A stretch of DNA of 64,000 bases from Formicarius rufipectus (taxonomy: Eukaryota; Chordata; Aves; Passeriformes; Formicariidae): contig VXAU01001770.1 in the NCBI GenBank assembly GCA_013399695.1, forward strand, positions 416,057 through 480,056, read 5' to 3'. A model generated the notes under the pieces. The model was not told where the DNA came from. It did not search any database and was given only the letters and a program-made list of their open reading frames with translations. Below are positions 38,501 through 51,770 of this stretch, in pieces (position 1 is the first letter of the stretch; each line of letters opens with the position of its first letter). Position numbers and translations under genes: made by a program.

Positions 38501-41500
38501 TTAATATGATCCTGTACAAGAATGCTCAAGAATGAGTCCAGTTTGTCAGATGGTGGTTTAGCTCTACTCATTGCACCTGAAGCATGAGACACAGTCATTA
38601 ATCTAGGTGTGTGCTTTTTATTTTAATTCCTTAAATATATTCAGTGTAAAAATTGTTTTCGTAGTGGCAATTGAATAAAATCTGTTTTGTAGTATACCAC
38701 AAGTAATTCCAAATCATTTCAGTCTCCTTATGGTTTTCATGAGTGCCTTTATTAGGAATAAAATGTGTATTCAGTTGTCAACTGAAAATGTGACTCATCT
38801 TGTGACTTTTATTTGTCTGTATGTAAGAGGTAAGGGATGAAGGACTCCCTGCTTCTTCACCTATGGCAGCTCTTTGACTTCTACAAGCAGTCTTCTGCTG
38901 TAGTATGCCAATCAGAGGTCTTACTAGCAGTTTCTCTCCCTTCACCTGAATATCATAAAGAGGACAGAAAATCTGCATTGCATCTGTGTCTTGATTTTGA
39001 AGTCCTTTTGTTTGTTTACCTCTGCCCAGGTTAGAAAAGTTGAAGAATACAATGCTGAAGTACTGGTGTTCTTTTGCTGAGCAGCAATTGGGTTTGGGGC
39101 TTTCCAGGTTTTATTTTTCTGTTTGCTGAATTAAATGATCAGGTGTTTTCAGTGCAAGTGGTGTATTTCAGATGTATGTGTGAGCTCTGCCTATGCAAAG
39201 AAGGCATATGTGACCACTTAGAAACCTCAGACAAATGACTGCTTTGTGTCCCAAGCACCACATGTTTTGGGGCCTTGTCTTTCTTTGTACATTCTGTGCC
39301 TCTTTGCTTTCTCTTGTTGCAAACTCTACAATTTAAATGTTCTGACTTGAAATCTTTCCTTCCTCTCTATGACCTGGAAAAGTTACTTCTAAAAACAAAA
39401 AACTTGTGGTAGCTTTCACTAGGACTGCTGAAGTGTACTCACTTTTTGGTGTTGGTACAGGGATGACTCCTTAGCTAGTAACAAGATATGCCCAGCATGG
39501 AATAGGGCGAATATGGTTAAAAATCATGTGTTTTTTACATTGCTTTTGCTGTTTCTGTATATCCAATGTCTTTTTGATTGCTCTTTACAAAAGTTAATTT
39601 ATATATCAATGCACTTGTTCTGCTGTAACATTTTGATGGCGGCAGACCTTTTGAAAAGAGAAATGGTGAGGTAACAGTTACTGCTAAAGCAAAATGAAGG
39701 CAATGCATGTTATTAGGAAGCTATATAACATAGAAGGATACATCTATGCAAGTGAAATAGTCTGTATTCTGAATTTCTGTGTTTTTGTAATTTTCACATA
39801 GGTATGCATTCCAAACCCATTGGCTTTTGTCCTTCTGTGACTAACATTGCACTTGAAAATGCTTAGCTAACTTGCAATAATTATGATAAGGCAGCAGTCA
39901 GCTTTGTGTTACAAAATATATTTCCTTGATGACATGGAACTAAAGCATTTCTCATATGCTACAACTGAATGTAGAGCCAGCGAACATTTGTCCCAATCTG
40001 CCTATTCACCATTCCCTGAAATGGTTTCATGTGTGTCTCTGCATGTTTCTGGTCAAAGAGGTGATCAAGAGTGAACATGGAGTGTAGTGGGACTCTTGAG
40101 TCTGCAGCAGAAGAATTATATATAGATGTGTTATAGAGGTTAGATTGCATAATTCTGATTGGCATGGCATTCGCATCTTAAAATCCATAATAGGATCAGT
40201 GTAAGTTAAGTAGTGAAATCCAGATTAGTCAGTCATTGCAGAATTTAAGTGACCAATTCATTGCTCTAACTCCTACATATGACAATTTTGAACTCTGCCT
40301 CTACAACACACAGTGATGCTTATATTTGTATGCAAATGCTAATGATAAGTTTACAAAAAATGGAGGTCAGATGGATGTTCTGCCATTTTGAGGAAAATTT
40401 TTGGACATCATTTGAAAATTTCTTCTGTAGTGGCTTTCATTCACAATCCTAGTGTGAGTTAAACACTTAGTGGTCATTACACACATCTTAATAAGGATTT
40501 AGCTAAACTGAGCTGATTATATTAGTATATCAGGAAAGTTAGATTTTGTTAAGTACTAAGCAGGAATCTTATTATTGCATACAAGATAAAAAAGTTGTTT
40601 GCTCTACTTGATGGTACTGTCTCAAAAAATATATTCCAGCAAGATACAAGACAATGTTAGAGTCTAATCTCTATCAATTCCAATGTATTTGAGGTAGATC
40701 TAACTCATCAGCATATCAAAGTTTCATAAATTATTCCAGTTGCTGATTTGCAATAACGTAGAACTATATATACTGGATGGAAAAATGCTAGCAATTGCTG
40801 CTGTGTTGGAATAATGGAGACCTGGGTGGGAGGATGTGGGACAAATCTCATGTGTTTTCAGATGTATGAGCTGTTGTATCTTTGATGTGGCAGATGTGGC
40901 TGATGTGCACAGCAATTGCAGTGGTGATCTGTGGTTGTTGAGGAAGTTTATTCTGTCATTTTTGTGTATGGTCACAGGATGTTTGGAGATAAGCATATGT
41001 TTGATTTTGGTCATACCTTATATGCTTTAAGGTATGGCCAGCTAGGGCAGCGTTGCCACTGAAAGAAGCAGCCTAACCTTCCTCCTCCTCTGTTCCCTTC
41101 CTTATCTTGCACCTTAGGTGATCTAAATATTTGTGTGTTGGGCAGTGAACTGCACTAGGAAATTAATCCAGATTAAAAATAGTGGGGGGAAAACCCCTGA
41201 TTAGTCTTTCCGTATTTCCAGTTAACCATGCTTGCCCAAGAATGGATAGCATGGACAGAGGAGCAAGAAGATGGTGGCAGTGCTAAACTGCTTTTTATGG
41301 AGGCTTTTTCACCAACATATACTGTGGCTTTGTAGAATGCCACAACATTTGGGTAAATACAAGGAAGAGAAAGACAATCTAAGTACACTGCAACTCATTT
41401 GTTGCAAAGGACTGCAACTCATTTGTTCACAAATGGTCAAGAAGTCAATATTCTGTGAAGAACATGCAAAAAATCTTACTTAGAATTTTGTTCTTAATTT

Positions 41501-41779
41501 AACCTAAGCTTTCATATGTTTCCTTTTTTCAGACTTTTTTGCTAATTATTATCAATAGTCACCTGGAAAATTAGTCCCCAGGATCCTCCAAAGGGAAAAT
41601 CCCAAATATATTCAGAAATTACAGTGGTACCTGCTGGCCAGCAGCAGGGGACAGGTCCATTGCAGTCATTTCAGCCTGTATAAAATAGGAACTGGAGACA
41701 TATTTCTGTACCGTATGCAGAAATGTGCTGTCTAGGGGAAACTGTGGTCTAATGCTCTGAACAAAAGAATGACCCATCA

Positions 41780-41860
41780 GCAGTTCTGGTTCTCCTCCCA
41801 GCCCTGCCAACCTTGTGTTGTGCAGTCTTTGGCAATTCATTTTAAAAATTTGCAGAGTAT
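41780..41860 (+). repeat. Ancient MIR-like SINE remnant
   Basis: The sequence GTTCTCCTCCCAGCCCTGCC, followed by the CTTTGGCAATTCATTTT segment, aligns by eye to the 3' half of the amniote MIR consensus (question-form: 'tctagtcccagctctgcc ... ttgggcaagtcactt'). It is strongly diverged, as expected for an old element. The identification is by memory of the consensus only. Confidence 0.5.
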
Positions 41861-42790
41861 GGTACCATGGAACAAGAACTTGCAATGTAGTTGAAGATAT
41901 TTCAGCTGAGACACTGGTCAGTTTTACGCAGACTTTGAATTAATTCAGGGCACAGCTGGAACATTAGTTTCAACTCACCACTGCAGCGAGTTAAAACAAA
42001 CCTGTTTCTTTTGCAGTAAAACGAACAAGAAGCATTTACACAACCATTTAATGTGTTCTGTCATGAGGAAGTAGGTTCCTGCATTGTTTGACTTCCATGG
42101 AAGGACAATTCTTAATCCACCCTGATTTCTCTCACTTCCAGAAGTGAGAAGGGAAATATCCACTCTAAAGGTTCCTCAGATATTGAAACAGATACATGAC
42201 TCTCTCAAGCTTTTCTGTTCCAATAGAAGTTGAAAGGAATCAGGAATTGATATGCAAGGTCTGACTGGAGTGTTAGCTCAAGCACGAGTGGAGGTTGCTC
42301 ATAGTCTTTGCTTTAGAGAATATAGTGCATGGTAAAGGGACTGTGAAGAGGAACCTTGCCTTACACCACTTCATTTGCCCAGTTACTCCAATATCCTTTT
42401 CTACTATGCTTATTTTTTCCATTTCATCAAAATGATTTAAAGGAAAGTTAAACCCAGAGACTTTCTGCTCTGTGCTTGCTTATTGTCCTATGAATGGGCT
42501 TGTGCTACAAACCAGTGTGACAGCTACTCTATATGTGCCATTATTTCCAGGAGCCATACAGAGTTGTGCTGAATTAACTCATGGTATGAGTGTACCATCA
42601 AACAAATTCACTTTAATGATTATACATGCATGCTGCTTGTAGAAAAGCTTTAACTTGGGGAAGGACAGCAAAAATCTAAAACACCAGTGTATATTAAAAA
42701 TCAATCATCCAGTATAGATGGTTTTTTTGGTACTTATACTGCGTGTTTCCATTCCTGTGTCTTTACTGTGGATCACATTCATCCTTTTAT

Positions 42791-42893
42791 TTAAAAAAAA
42801 ACCAAAAAACAAAACCAACAACAACAACAACAACAACAACAAAAAACCAAAACAAACAAACAAAAAACCTCAAAAAACCAAAACCATAACCTC
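42791..42893. repeat. A-rich (AAC)n/(AAAC)n repeat
   Basis: Poly-A followed by about eight AAC units and further AAAC/AAAAAC runs, in the intergenic half. It could be the tail of an old retroposon, but I see no recognisable element body or target duplication beside it. Confidence 0.75.
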
Positions 42894-45800
42894 TGTGTTT
42901 CATCTAAAGTGATGAGGTTTATGACTATTATTCTAGATTTGTAGTCTGCTTCAGAGCTGGGCTATTTTTAATTCCAATTGCCTAAGAGACTTTTTTCCCA
43001 AGGTCTTGAAATCCTCATGCTTACTTCTCTGATTCTAGCTTATCATGTGTAACCCTAAAAATTCACTGCCTCTAGTTGTCAGCACTCAGACTAGGATGTA
43101 TCTCTGGTTTAGAGACCAGCTTAGATCAGACACTCTACTTTCAGATGGTTAAATGAACCCTACTTATGAGCACTTTCTATACTGTAGAAAATGATCAGTC
43201 TGGCAAATTGGTATAATACTCTAGGGTATCTCAGATCCTGAATTGCTCTGATGTCTCTCAGATGAGAAATAAAACAAGGTCCTGATTAACAGTGTTTATT
43301 AAAAGCCCTGTGGCACTTTTTGCCTGAGTTGACTATAGATGGGTAATCACATCCACAGTTACATAACAAAGATAAACATTTCACGGCATTATAAACTCTC
43401 CTGCTGTGAAGCACAAGCCACCCACCAACTGCCTGATTTTAGGAAGAACCCTCTCTATTACATAAGTGTTCAGTATGGGGGTTTCTTGCACCTGCCTCTG
43501 AAGCATCTGGTACTTGTCACCTTCAAAAACAGGATTCAAAAACTCGATGGACAACTAATCTGAACCAATCAGGCAATTTTTATGCAACCAAAGGCTCTTT
43601 GTGACAGGGGGACGTGTCATAGTTCTTGCTGATGTATCTGCTGAGTTTCCAGGGCTATTTAAAATATGCATTGTATGTTCTTCCTTAAAAATTCATTTTT
43701 AGGTTGCTTGATACAAGGTAATATTGTAGGAATCACTGTACAAATGTGTGAGTGGGACTGTATTCATATGTGTGATTGTGGGTGACTTTTAAGTACAGTT
43801 CTGTTCATGAAGAAGCAATGAATTGCTAGGAGAGAAAGTGGGAGTACTATTACATAAGCTGGAGCTATCCAGGATATCTTTAACTCACTCTCATATGCTT
43901 TGTGCATTTTTTCTCTCCTTGCAGAAAGTGGAGAACAGGTGTAACTATTTAATACTGTCTGTATCTCACATTCAATTATTCCCTACAGTGTTTAGTTAGC
44001 ATGTATTCCTGATTGCTCCCACAAGTAGGTCACATAAATGCTACCAAAATGCTTGTAAAAAAAATTTACACAAGAGATTTGTATCAAGGCACTTTATCAG
44101 TTATAGGAAGAAAAATTTTAGATACCTTCTACTGAAGTAACATCTTTGATTTCAAAGCAATCTTCAAACCCCAGGTAGGAAGCCTGTTATTTTTCATGCG
44201 GGCATATTAAGCTCTGGGATGGAAAACCATCATGTTAAAATCAAAGACTTTTCTTTGTAGCCTGTATTTAAATCTCACTGATGTTTCAAAGAGTTAAGCT
44301 CATGCATGAAAGTGGTGGCATTCTTGACCACTTTGTGGCTTTTGGATAGTGTAATTTGCTGCCTCTATGAGAACACATCTAAACATTTCCTAAACAAGTC
44401 TTGTAGTGCACAGCAATCCAGTGAAATACTTTATTGTGGGACATTAAAAATATCTAATTGAAACATAATGCTTTTTAAATAAAACAAATTGGCAGCATTA
44501 GATGCTGTATACATATTCCTCACTAATGGTATTTAATATTTTAATCATCATATTAATCTGAAACTCTCCAACCAATAGACTGCTTGAAAAGCTCTCCAGA
44601 TATTTTCGTCCATCACAGTGTGCTGCAAATGTATCAGCTCTTTGTCTTTTTCGTGGTTGCACTGATTGCAACTGTCACTGAGTCACACAGCTTGCTTTGG
44701 GCCTGCAGCCAAGTTGATTACAACAACAACTTGTGAACCATGAAAAGGTATTCTCAGATCTCAGAGAGTGCTAATTTATAAAGAAAAAGGACACACTAAA
44801 TCATTCTGAAAAAGACTAGACTCAATAAATATTTTTGCATTGTTCTCTCTACTTTCTCAAGAAAGAAATTAGTTATCAAGGTGAAATTAATTAATTTGAG
44901 ACATCACAGTCAGCTACAAATGAAAAAGATGTTGAAGTTGTTTGTAGTCTGTCAGATGTTAAGCCAGTACATGTTAGCACACAGATCACAGACACAAATT
45001 TTGGGACAAATGTTCCAAAATAATTTATTAGTTCCTTTCTGTATATTTCAGTGTTATCTATTTCTCATTGAAATGACTGCTCACCAGCTCTGTAGGAATA
45101 TTTGAAGTTTCCAGGGTTATAACAATAAAACTAACAACTCCCTTTATATAGTAACATTTACACAGATTGTCTTTATACAATGGATGTCAAACATACCAAG
45201 TAGGAATGAATAGAGCTGTTGGCTTTTGGGGAACCCTGCAAAGCACTATTATTAAAACAATATCACAGTCTTTTTGATGACTGACTAAAAAGTTTTTTCC
45301 CTATCTTCCACAGCACAGGATGGCACACATAACTAATTTGGGGAAAAATACTTAAATTCTCAATATTTTAACCCATATATTTTATTTGCACTAATTCAGT
45401 CGGGTAACTTTTAAAGGGTTCAGTCCATCTGGTGAAACAGCACTTAAATTTAAAAATTAAGTTTTGCATAGATAAGTTAAAATAATTCTACAACGTAATA
45501 AGAAGCAAAACATTAACTTATGTGGCTCTGCTGACACGAGATAATACTTTTCTGTTTTACTGACCTGTTAGTGTTCGAACAACCTATTGTCTTAGAACAA
45601 CCCATCATTTTTCTCAATGGTCACAGTGGGAAGCTGATCTCTGTCTTCATTTCCTAATGAAGAAAAAACATCCTAATATCAAGCCTAAATTCATTCATGA
45701 TCAGATTATACCCATGTGTTCTTATGACAACACTGTCTGCTAGGTTAAATAGTTATTTTTCCCTTTCTTATATTTGTAGTCCATCATGTTATCAGCCCTC

Positions 45801-47028
45801 ATACTCTAGATGAGCCAGACCACAATCTTCCATTTTCTTCTCATATGCCAGGTTCTACATTTCCAAGACCAGTTGGAAGGCCCATCTCTGGAACTACTTT
45901 GGATTCAATTCATCCTTCATGAACATGAAACAGTAATTGTGCAGAATATTTCATATGCCAGGGCTCTGCACTAATGGTATTAATCCTTCTCTGTGCCTGA
46001 TATAGCCTATGAATATATTTCTCTTTTTCTTTGGTTGTAGCAGATTGGTAGGTCAAATAGTTTTGTATCCAGTTAATATGTACATGGCATTCTCCTCCTG
46101 AGCTGTCTCTAGCTGAGGAGCTCAGGTTTTACAATACAACTTTTCTTCTTAGTTTCTAAATTCTTGATTTAGACTGAATTTCACTTCATTCCTGTTATTC
46201 AAGTCAATGAAGTTACCCAATTTTTCTGGTGTGTTATCCTCCTCTTGCAATCTCTTTGCTTTGTTTCTTCATCTGATAACTACAGATGTTTTCAGTGACA
46301 TCTGCATCCACTGAGATGCAAACAGGACTAATCTCAAGAGCAGTGCTGTAGGAGCTCCACTTGCTGCCTCTTTCCTTTCAACAATTGAGAAACATCTGCG
46401 CTTTGTAAGGTGACGTGGAGAACGCTGCTCCTGCATGAATTTTTAAATGAAATTTGAAGATGCATTTTTTTAAACAGAAGAATTAGAGACAAGATAACTG
46501 GTTTCTTTGGTCAAAGCTATTAGAATCATCATTCAAGGCCTTAAAGCTCTTTTGTCCGTCAAAGTTCCCCCCTACTACTTCAGGCTGCTAAAATTTGCAG
46601 GCAATTCACTAGTTTATGTGAAAGCAGTTTAACAACTTCAGAACACTTAAGGGAAAATAAACAGTATTAATATTCAGATTAAGTATAAAGAAGTGTGATC
46701 TAATTTTGATTCTTCATTTGATTTAGAATTCTGATTAGAAGGCATCAGAAAACCTACAGCATGTCTCCCCTCTCATCCAAGTTGGATTGAAAAACTGTGA
46801 AAGTAAAACTAAAAACCTTTGTGAGAAAGAAGGTTGTCAGGTTCACTGAGATCCATAAATTCAAATGTGTCTTGAAACAGTAAGAGTGATACTATACTTA
46901 GTTTCAGTTTAATCTGCAAATCACAAAGCTGCATCAGAATTAGCAACAGCTTGTGTAATTCTTTACAGTTTCAGTATACCAGGCAAGACATAAAGAGTAA
47001 CACCTCTTATCTCCTTTTTCTTATTTTT

Positions 47029-47135
47029 TAGATTGTAAACTATTTTGAGGTAGGGCTAGTTTTAAGATTATTCTGTTTCCATAGTGCTTAGAAAATAGGC
47101 TCTTATTCTTAGTTGGCACTATTGTAGGCAACACC
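47029..47135 (+). repeat. Ancient L3/CR1-like LINE 3' remnant
   Basis: TTAGATTGTAAACTATTTTG, then AGGTAGGGCTAGT, TAGTGCTTAGAAAATAGG and TCTTAGTTGGCACTATTGTA follow in order the conserved 3' end of an old amniote LINE/SINE tail ('ttagattgtaagctctttgg ggcaggg ... agcgcctagcaca'). It is diverged and inactive. Confidence 0.55.
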
Positions 47136-47828
47136 ATTTCTGAAGAAGTATGGACAAAAACTGCCCTGTTGTCAATGAATCATGGATAATAGTAATGCTT
47201 TACATATTTCTTCTTAGCCTTCACATTCTGTAAGGATTAAAAAAAAAAAAAATCTCCCACTGTGAATAACAAAGTACATGCATTTGCTATACAAAGAGCA
47301 GTGTTCAGTTAATGTACTGACTAAATCTAATTCACAAATATACAAAAAATTTAGTAAGGTTTTAGAAACTATATTTAATTCTTTCCATCAAACACACCAG
47401 CTACAACATATATGATATGACATTCCGCCATCTCTGATCTGTATGAGAGGAGAATTTTAAACCCTACTCTTGATTTTCTGAGATTGATTAAAATGCTTCA
47501 GCACAGCTGAATTGTGCAGGTGTAAATTGTCTCTGTGTGGGAGGAAGACACAGAATTGCTTCTCCTCAGCCTGATCTGACTTATACTACAGCAAACAGCC
47601 TTTTCTCCTGTACAAAATGTGTGGTAGTCCTGCTCCTCTTGTGATCTGGGGTACTGACAGAGTGTTTCCAGTTATTCATTCTAGATGAAAATGCAGACAA
47701 GCACAATGTGGAACACATGGTTGGAAATATGTTCTGTGTTTTTCGTGGAATTCTTCCATTGGCAAATCAATCTTCTAAATGCCTATGAAATACCCTAGTT
47801 TTTAAACTGTCTTTCATACCCATATTCA

Positions 47829-47905
47829 TGGACATGCATGTATAGCCATGCACACATACTCAAGCTTGTGTACATATATACATACATATGCACAAACATA
47901 TCTCA
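47829..47905. repeat. CA/TA-rich microsatellite-like stretch
   Basis: Imperfect CATG/CACA/TACATA repeats directly beside the 3' end of the inverted CR1 at 47911. It may derive from slippage near the element tail. Confidence 0.6.
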
Positions 47906-47910
47906 TGCAC

Positions 47911-47940
47911 GAATCACAGAATGGGTAAGATTGGAAGGGA
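47911..47940 (-). repeat. CR1 LINE fragment, 3' terminal part (left of solo LTR)
   Basis: This is the terminal GAATCACAGAAT motif of an inverted CR1 plus the first bases of its 3' end. It is interrupted at 47940 by a solo LTR, and its continuation is at 48784-49165. A CA/TA-rich microsatellite-like stretch (about 47830-47905) lies just outside the CR1 tail. Confidence 0.85.
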
Positions 47941-48783
47941 TGTGGTAGTTTAACACCATCTGAGAATTAAACTGCAAGTAAGCCACTCCCCTTTCCCTTC
48001 ACCCCCAGCTGGTGAGAGAGGGACAAAGGCAGAGACTATGGGATGAGACAACAATTTACTGAAAACAAACAGCAATGGAATAAGAAATGCACAGTAACAG
48101 CAGCAATATTAATAAAGAAAGGTATACAAAAGAGAAGGCACTTTAAACACAAAAGGTGTTCACCACCTCAACTCAGTTCTGTGTGACTGCTGAGACAAAG
48201 AAAAGGTGGCGAGTGCTCTTGGTTCCTGTCCTTGAGCCTGAGACAATGAAAAACAATGATGGACAACTCCCTCAAAAGCCTGGATTGTCTGGGTTCTGCT
48301 ACCCACTTTTCTGTACTGCTGAGCTTGGCTGTGCTTAGCAGTCTTCAGCTCAGCTGGGCTCAGCTGGGCTTGGGTTCACCACCACCCTGTTCCTGAACTG
48401 TGCCACTGGATTGGACTGGGCTGGGCTGTGTCTCTCTGCTCCTTCATTCCTGAACTGCACCGCTCAGCTAGCCGGTGTTTTCCAGAGCCACATCCTCACT
48501 TCATTCACTGCTTTCTTGGAGCCGTGTCCCAGCTGCATTCGCTGCCCTGAGCTGTGTTCCCTGAGCAACAGGAAGGGACAGGCAGTGGTGGGAGAGGGAC
48601 AGAGTTCACAGTGCTTCCACAGCTGGCAACTTTACCGAGTGAGAGAACAAAATGGTGCACTTGTGGTGTGTACTCAATTTTTTCTTCCCTCCAAAACCAC
48701 ACCCTACAGCAATGATGTGGGTGGTATAGAACAGCAATCTAGCCATGCCCCCATGGCTCTAAGCTCCACCTCCTCCCAGGACA
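47941..48783 (-). mobile_element. Solo LTR of an endogenous retrovirus, nested in CR1
   Basis: This is an 843-bp insertion with TG...CA ends (TGTGGTAGTTTAAC at the left, CCCAGGACA at the right), flanked by a perfect 5-bp duplication AGGGA (47936-47940 and 48784-48788). It cuts a CR1 copy into two pieces that rejoin when it is removed. Read on the minus strand, it starts TGTCCTGGGAGG and ends GGTGTTAAACTACCACA. It carries the segment with CAGTAAATTGTTGTCTCATC that resembles the R/U5 part of common avian LTRs ending in TTAAACCACGACA. A 5-bp duplication suggests ERVL-like integration. No internal retroviral sequence is left. The open frames at 48156-48806 are chance frames in the LTR. Confidence 0.88.
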
Positions 48784-49165
48784 AGGGACCGCAGTGTGTC
48801 ATCTAGTCCAATCTCCCTGCTCAAGCAGGGTCATCCTAGTCCACATGGCACAGGATTGCATCCAGACAGTTCTAGAATATCTCCAGTGAGAGAGACTCCA
48901 CAACGTCTCTGGGCAATCTATTCCAGTGCTCAGTGACCTGTACAGTAAAGAAGTTCTTCTGATTCAAGTGGAACTTTGTGTGGATCAGTTTCTGCCCATT
49001 GCCTCTTGCCCTATTGTTCAGCACCACTGAGAATAGCCTGGCTTTATCCTCTTGACACCCTCTTTTCAGACAAGATCCCTTCTTAGTTGTGTCTTTTCAA
49101 GGCTGAACAGGGCCAGCTGCTTCAGCCTGTCCTTATGGGAGAGATGCTTCAGCTGTTCCTGAAAA
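48784..49165 (-). repeat. CR1 LINE fragment, continuation (right of solo LTR)
   Basis: This is the remainder of the CR1 copy that begins at 47911. After the duplicated AGGGA, the sequence continues with TCATCTAGTCCAATCTCC and passes through typical CR1 3' UTR segments to about 49165. Together the two parts make a CR1 fragment of roughly 0.4 kb. A short imperfect tandem duplication (TTCCTGAAAA, period about 30) lies at its right end, near 49150-49195. Confidence 0.88.
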
Positions 49166-49199
49166 TTTATGTCTCAGTTGTTCCTGAAAAATTAAGCAT

Positions 49200-51159
49200 T
49201 TATAAATTAATAAACCTTTTCAGCTATTTCCCTTCCATGACATTATACCTCATTGGCAGTCTCTGATGCTGCTGGTGTCAGATTGTCTATGGCTTTCAAA
49301 GATCTGGACATGATTGCACTGTGCAATGAATGTACACATAGAGAATAATCCAATAAGAAGTGGAAGTTCCAACAGGGTTTACAGATAGAAATTGGATACA
49401 CCTACAACTATTACCAGTTCATTGTCTGGAGATGGATAGAGAGACTAGGCTGTGAGTGAGGCACCTAGATTGTCAGAGGACTGAGGATATGTATTATATA
49501 TCTTTTTCTGCTGTGATTAGCCCAAGGTGGTACTGAGCCTCTGTGATAAGAGCATGAATTGATTCCATATCCTTTTATTTTCCTCTCATATATTAACCAC
49601 ACATTATTATCCTACTATTACTAGAAAATATGTACCTGAAAATGCTGTGTATGTGCGATTGCTGGGACCATTATTTGGCTTGACTGACTATGAATCAATT
49701 TAGAACAGTAAGAATGGGCATGCTAAAAGTGGTTTGGTAAAGTATTTTGGGAAGTGAAGAAATTAAACCCCGAGAGAACACCCAAGATCAAAACTTTCTT
49801 GGAAGTCAATGGAGAGAGCAGCTAATTGACATATATTTTATAAAGAACTCAAATCCACCTAGTGTGCAAGATCAATTGTTAGTATAAAAGCAAATAAACT
49901 TTTTTTCTCCCCGTTATTTGATTAGAAAGAAACTTGCTGTGCACAGGACACATACTCCTGGAGAGCTGCAAAGGGCCATCCAGTTGAAAATACATTTCAG
50001 GGATGTTCTTTGGACTCTTGTCTTTTTAGATTCCTGTCAATGAAGTCTCGAGAGACCATCTCTTTGGTGATATGCCCTCCCAAATGAACATAGCAATTAC
50101 TGCTGTTAAAATAGCAAATACCATCTGAGTAACACTCCTGTAACCACAGTTCAGGTTTCAAAACAGAGTCACAAAGTCCGTTTATCTTCAAGAACAAGGA
50201 GGAGTCAAGCAAAATAATCATTCAGCACATTTCTCGATTTTATATCCCCTAATCTCCTGAAACAACTGGAAAAAATTTGCTGTGGTGTGTTTCACAATGT
50301 TAATGATCTGATGGGATAAATTATATCTGTTAAAGTTTTAAAAGTCCAGGAGTAGACAAAGATATAACAGAAAGAATCAAGAAAGGTGTTTTTCTGGTAC
50401 TAAATTTCTTAGTCCTTACAAGCTTCCAAAGATCAGCTGCTGTACTTTGAGGTGGAGAACTTGGATACCATATGTAGCAATACGTTTTTGCTCATTTTTA
50501 TTAGTTTAGCATTTATGTAGATAATATTGACTGTAAGAGTTAACTTGCACTTTTAGGCAGTAATTGTTTATGGCCTACTATTCCAGTATGTATTTTCAAG
50601 TTCTATGTCATATGAATCTTACTGTCAGGAATTTTCTGTTCTCCGCTGTATTAGTGAGCTAATAAATGTTACAAATACTCAAACTGCCAAATATGTGTGT
50701 GTTTACATATGCACTTTCAGTTTTGCCTCTAGAAATGTTACTGTGTTTTGTATGACTTATAGAAGGTTTGGGATCAAATTTCTGCCCAGCATGGGAATGT
50801 AAAATTACATTACTGGAGACACGTTAGCTTATGGCTGCCATAAATATATAAGAAATGTAGAGAAAGCTTATTTTTGTAGATTGCAAGACATATGCTCTTT
50901 GATATCTTTTGCCAAGCAGGCAGTACAGGGGATGTTTTCAGAGGAAAGATACTGTTGCTGGGAAAATACAGTTTTGCAATGATTTGCTAACAAAATGCTA
51001 TCTTGATCTCATGATTTAGTGTTATAGTTTTCTTAGGAGCGGGCAGAATTTTCCTTTCCCCTACCAATGAAATGAAGGGCTAATGGCCCTGATCTTCTCC
51101 CACTGCAGATATCAAAGGGTAGATTAGGACTGAAAAGGGGTTACTTAGCAACAGTAATT
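49200..51159. other. Intergenic DNA, nothing recognised
   Basis: AT-rich sequence between the CR1/LTR nest and the GC-rich block. No exon, RNA gene or repeat family is identified. Confidence 0.65.
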
Positions 51160-51770
51160 CACTGGGGTGTGGTAAGGGACAGAGGGCACTTTTTTTTGTT
51201 TTTTGTTTTGCCAGGGGTGGGGGGTGGGGAGGAGGACTGCTGCGGGGAGAAAAGGAGAGAGACAGCTATAGGGGAAACCCTACGGGCTTTGGTGTCTTTC
51301 CTTTTTTCTTCCCGTTTTCCAATCCCTGGATTTGTGGGTTCCTGGTGCTCAAGAGAGAGAGAGACTTTGCTAGCCGGAGCCTTTTGCATCGGGCTTCCTG
51401 AGGGGACCAGCATCTGCTGGCCCGGGCGCAAGGAGCCCCTGCAGCATTGACTGCTGCGTCCAGCTCAGAGTGGCATTCATCCTCCAGCCACAGACCGAGG
51501 AAAAGGATCCCAGCCCTGTCCCTCCCTGCGCGGCTTCTTCCCACCGACTCCACAGAGGGATTCCACAGCCTCAGAGNNNNNNNNNNNNNNNNNNNNNNNN
51601 NNNNNNNNNNNNNNNNNNNNNNNNNNNNNNNNNNNNNNNNNNNNGGGGGTCAGCTCAGCACCGGCCAAGGAGCAACATCACCACCTGCTGTCCGTAAATA
51701 TTACTGTGCCCAACGGGACCAGAGACTGAGAGTAAAAAGGGGGTTATCCCACAAATTGGTGGTTTAGTTC
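51160..51770. other. GC-rich block of unknown nature (LTR-like or CpG-rich insert)
   Basis: About 0.6 kb of GC-rich sequence in AT-rich intergenic DNA, interrupted by a 68-base N gap. It starts with G-runs (CCAGGGGTGGGGGGTGGGGA) and contains CTGCAGCATTGACTGCTGCG and CCAGCTCAGAGTGGCATTCA. It is followed by AT-rich sequence with AAGAACTGTTATTC, which reminds me of the R/U5 part of avian LTRs. I could not find TG...CA ends with a matching target duplication, so the call stays open. It could also be a small CpG-rich regulatory element. The open frames on both strands here have no recognisable domains. Confidence 0.4.
51577..51644. other. Assembly gap (68 N) within the GC-rich block
   Basis: Unsequenced stretch. 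The right flank begins with a G-run, so a GC-rich sequencing dropout is likely. Confidence 0.98.

Larger units (their letters stand above)
36951..47828. other. Upstream flank of SPRED1, no gene seen
   Basis: Mostly AT-rich, non-coding sequence. It contains one MIR-like remnant (41780-41860), one L3-like remnant (47029-47135) and an AAC-rich repeat (42791-42893). The open frames are all under 100 codons and show neither domains nor paired splice sites. Regulatory elements for SPRED1 may be present but cannot be told apart by eye. Confidence 0.7.

Noticed and set aside
42791..42893. Retroposon tail with an attached element
   Set aside because: The AAC/A-rich repeat has no recognisable element body or target duplication beside it, so only a simple repeat is called.
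48156..48806. Open frames of 60-131 codons
   Set aside because: They lie inside the solo LTR and show no retroviral protein similarity; LTRs of this type do not encode proteins.
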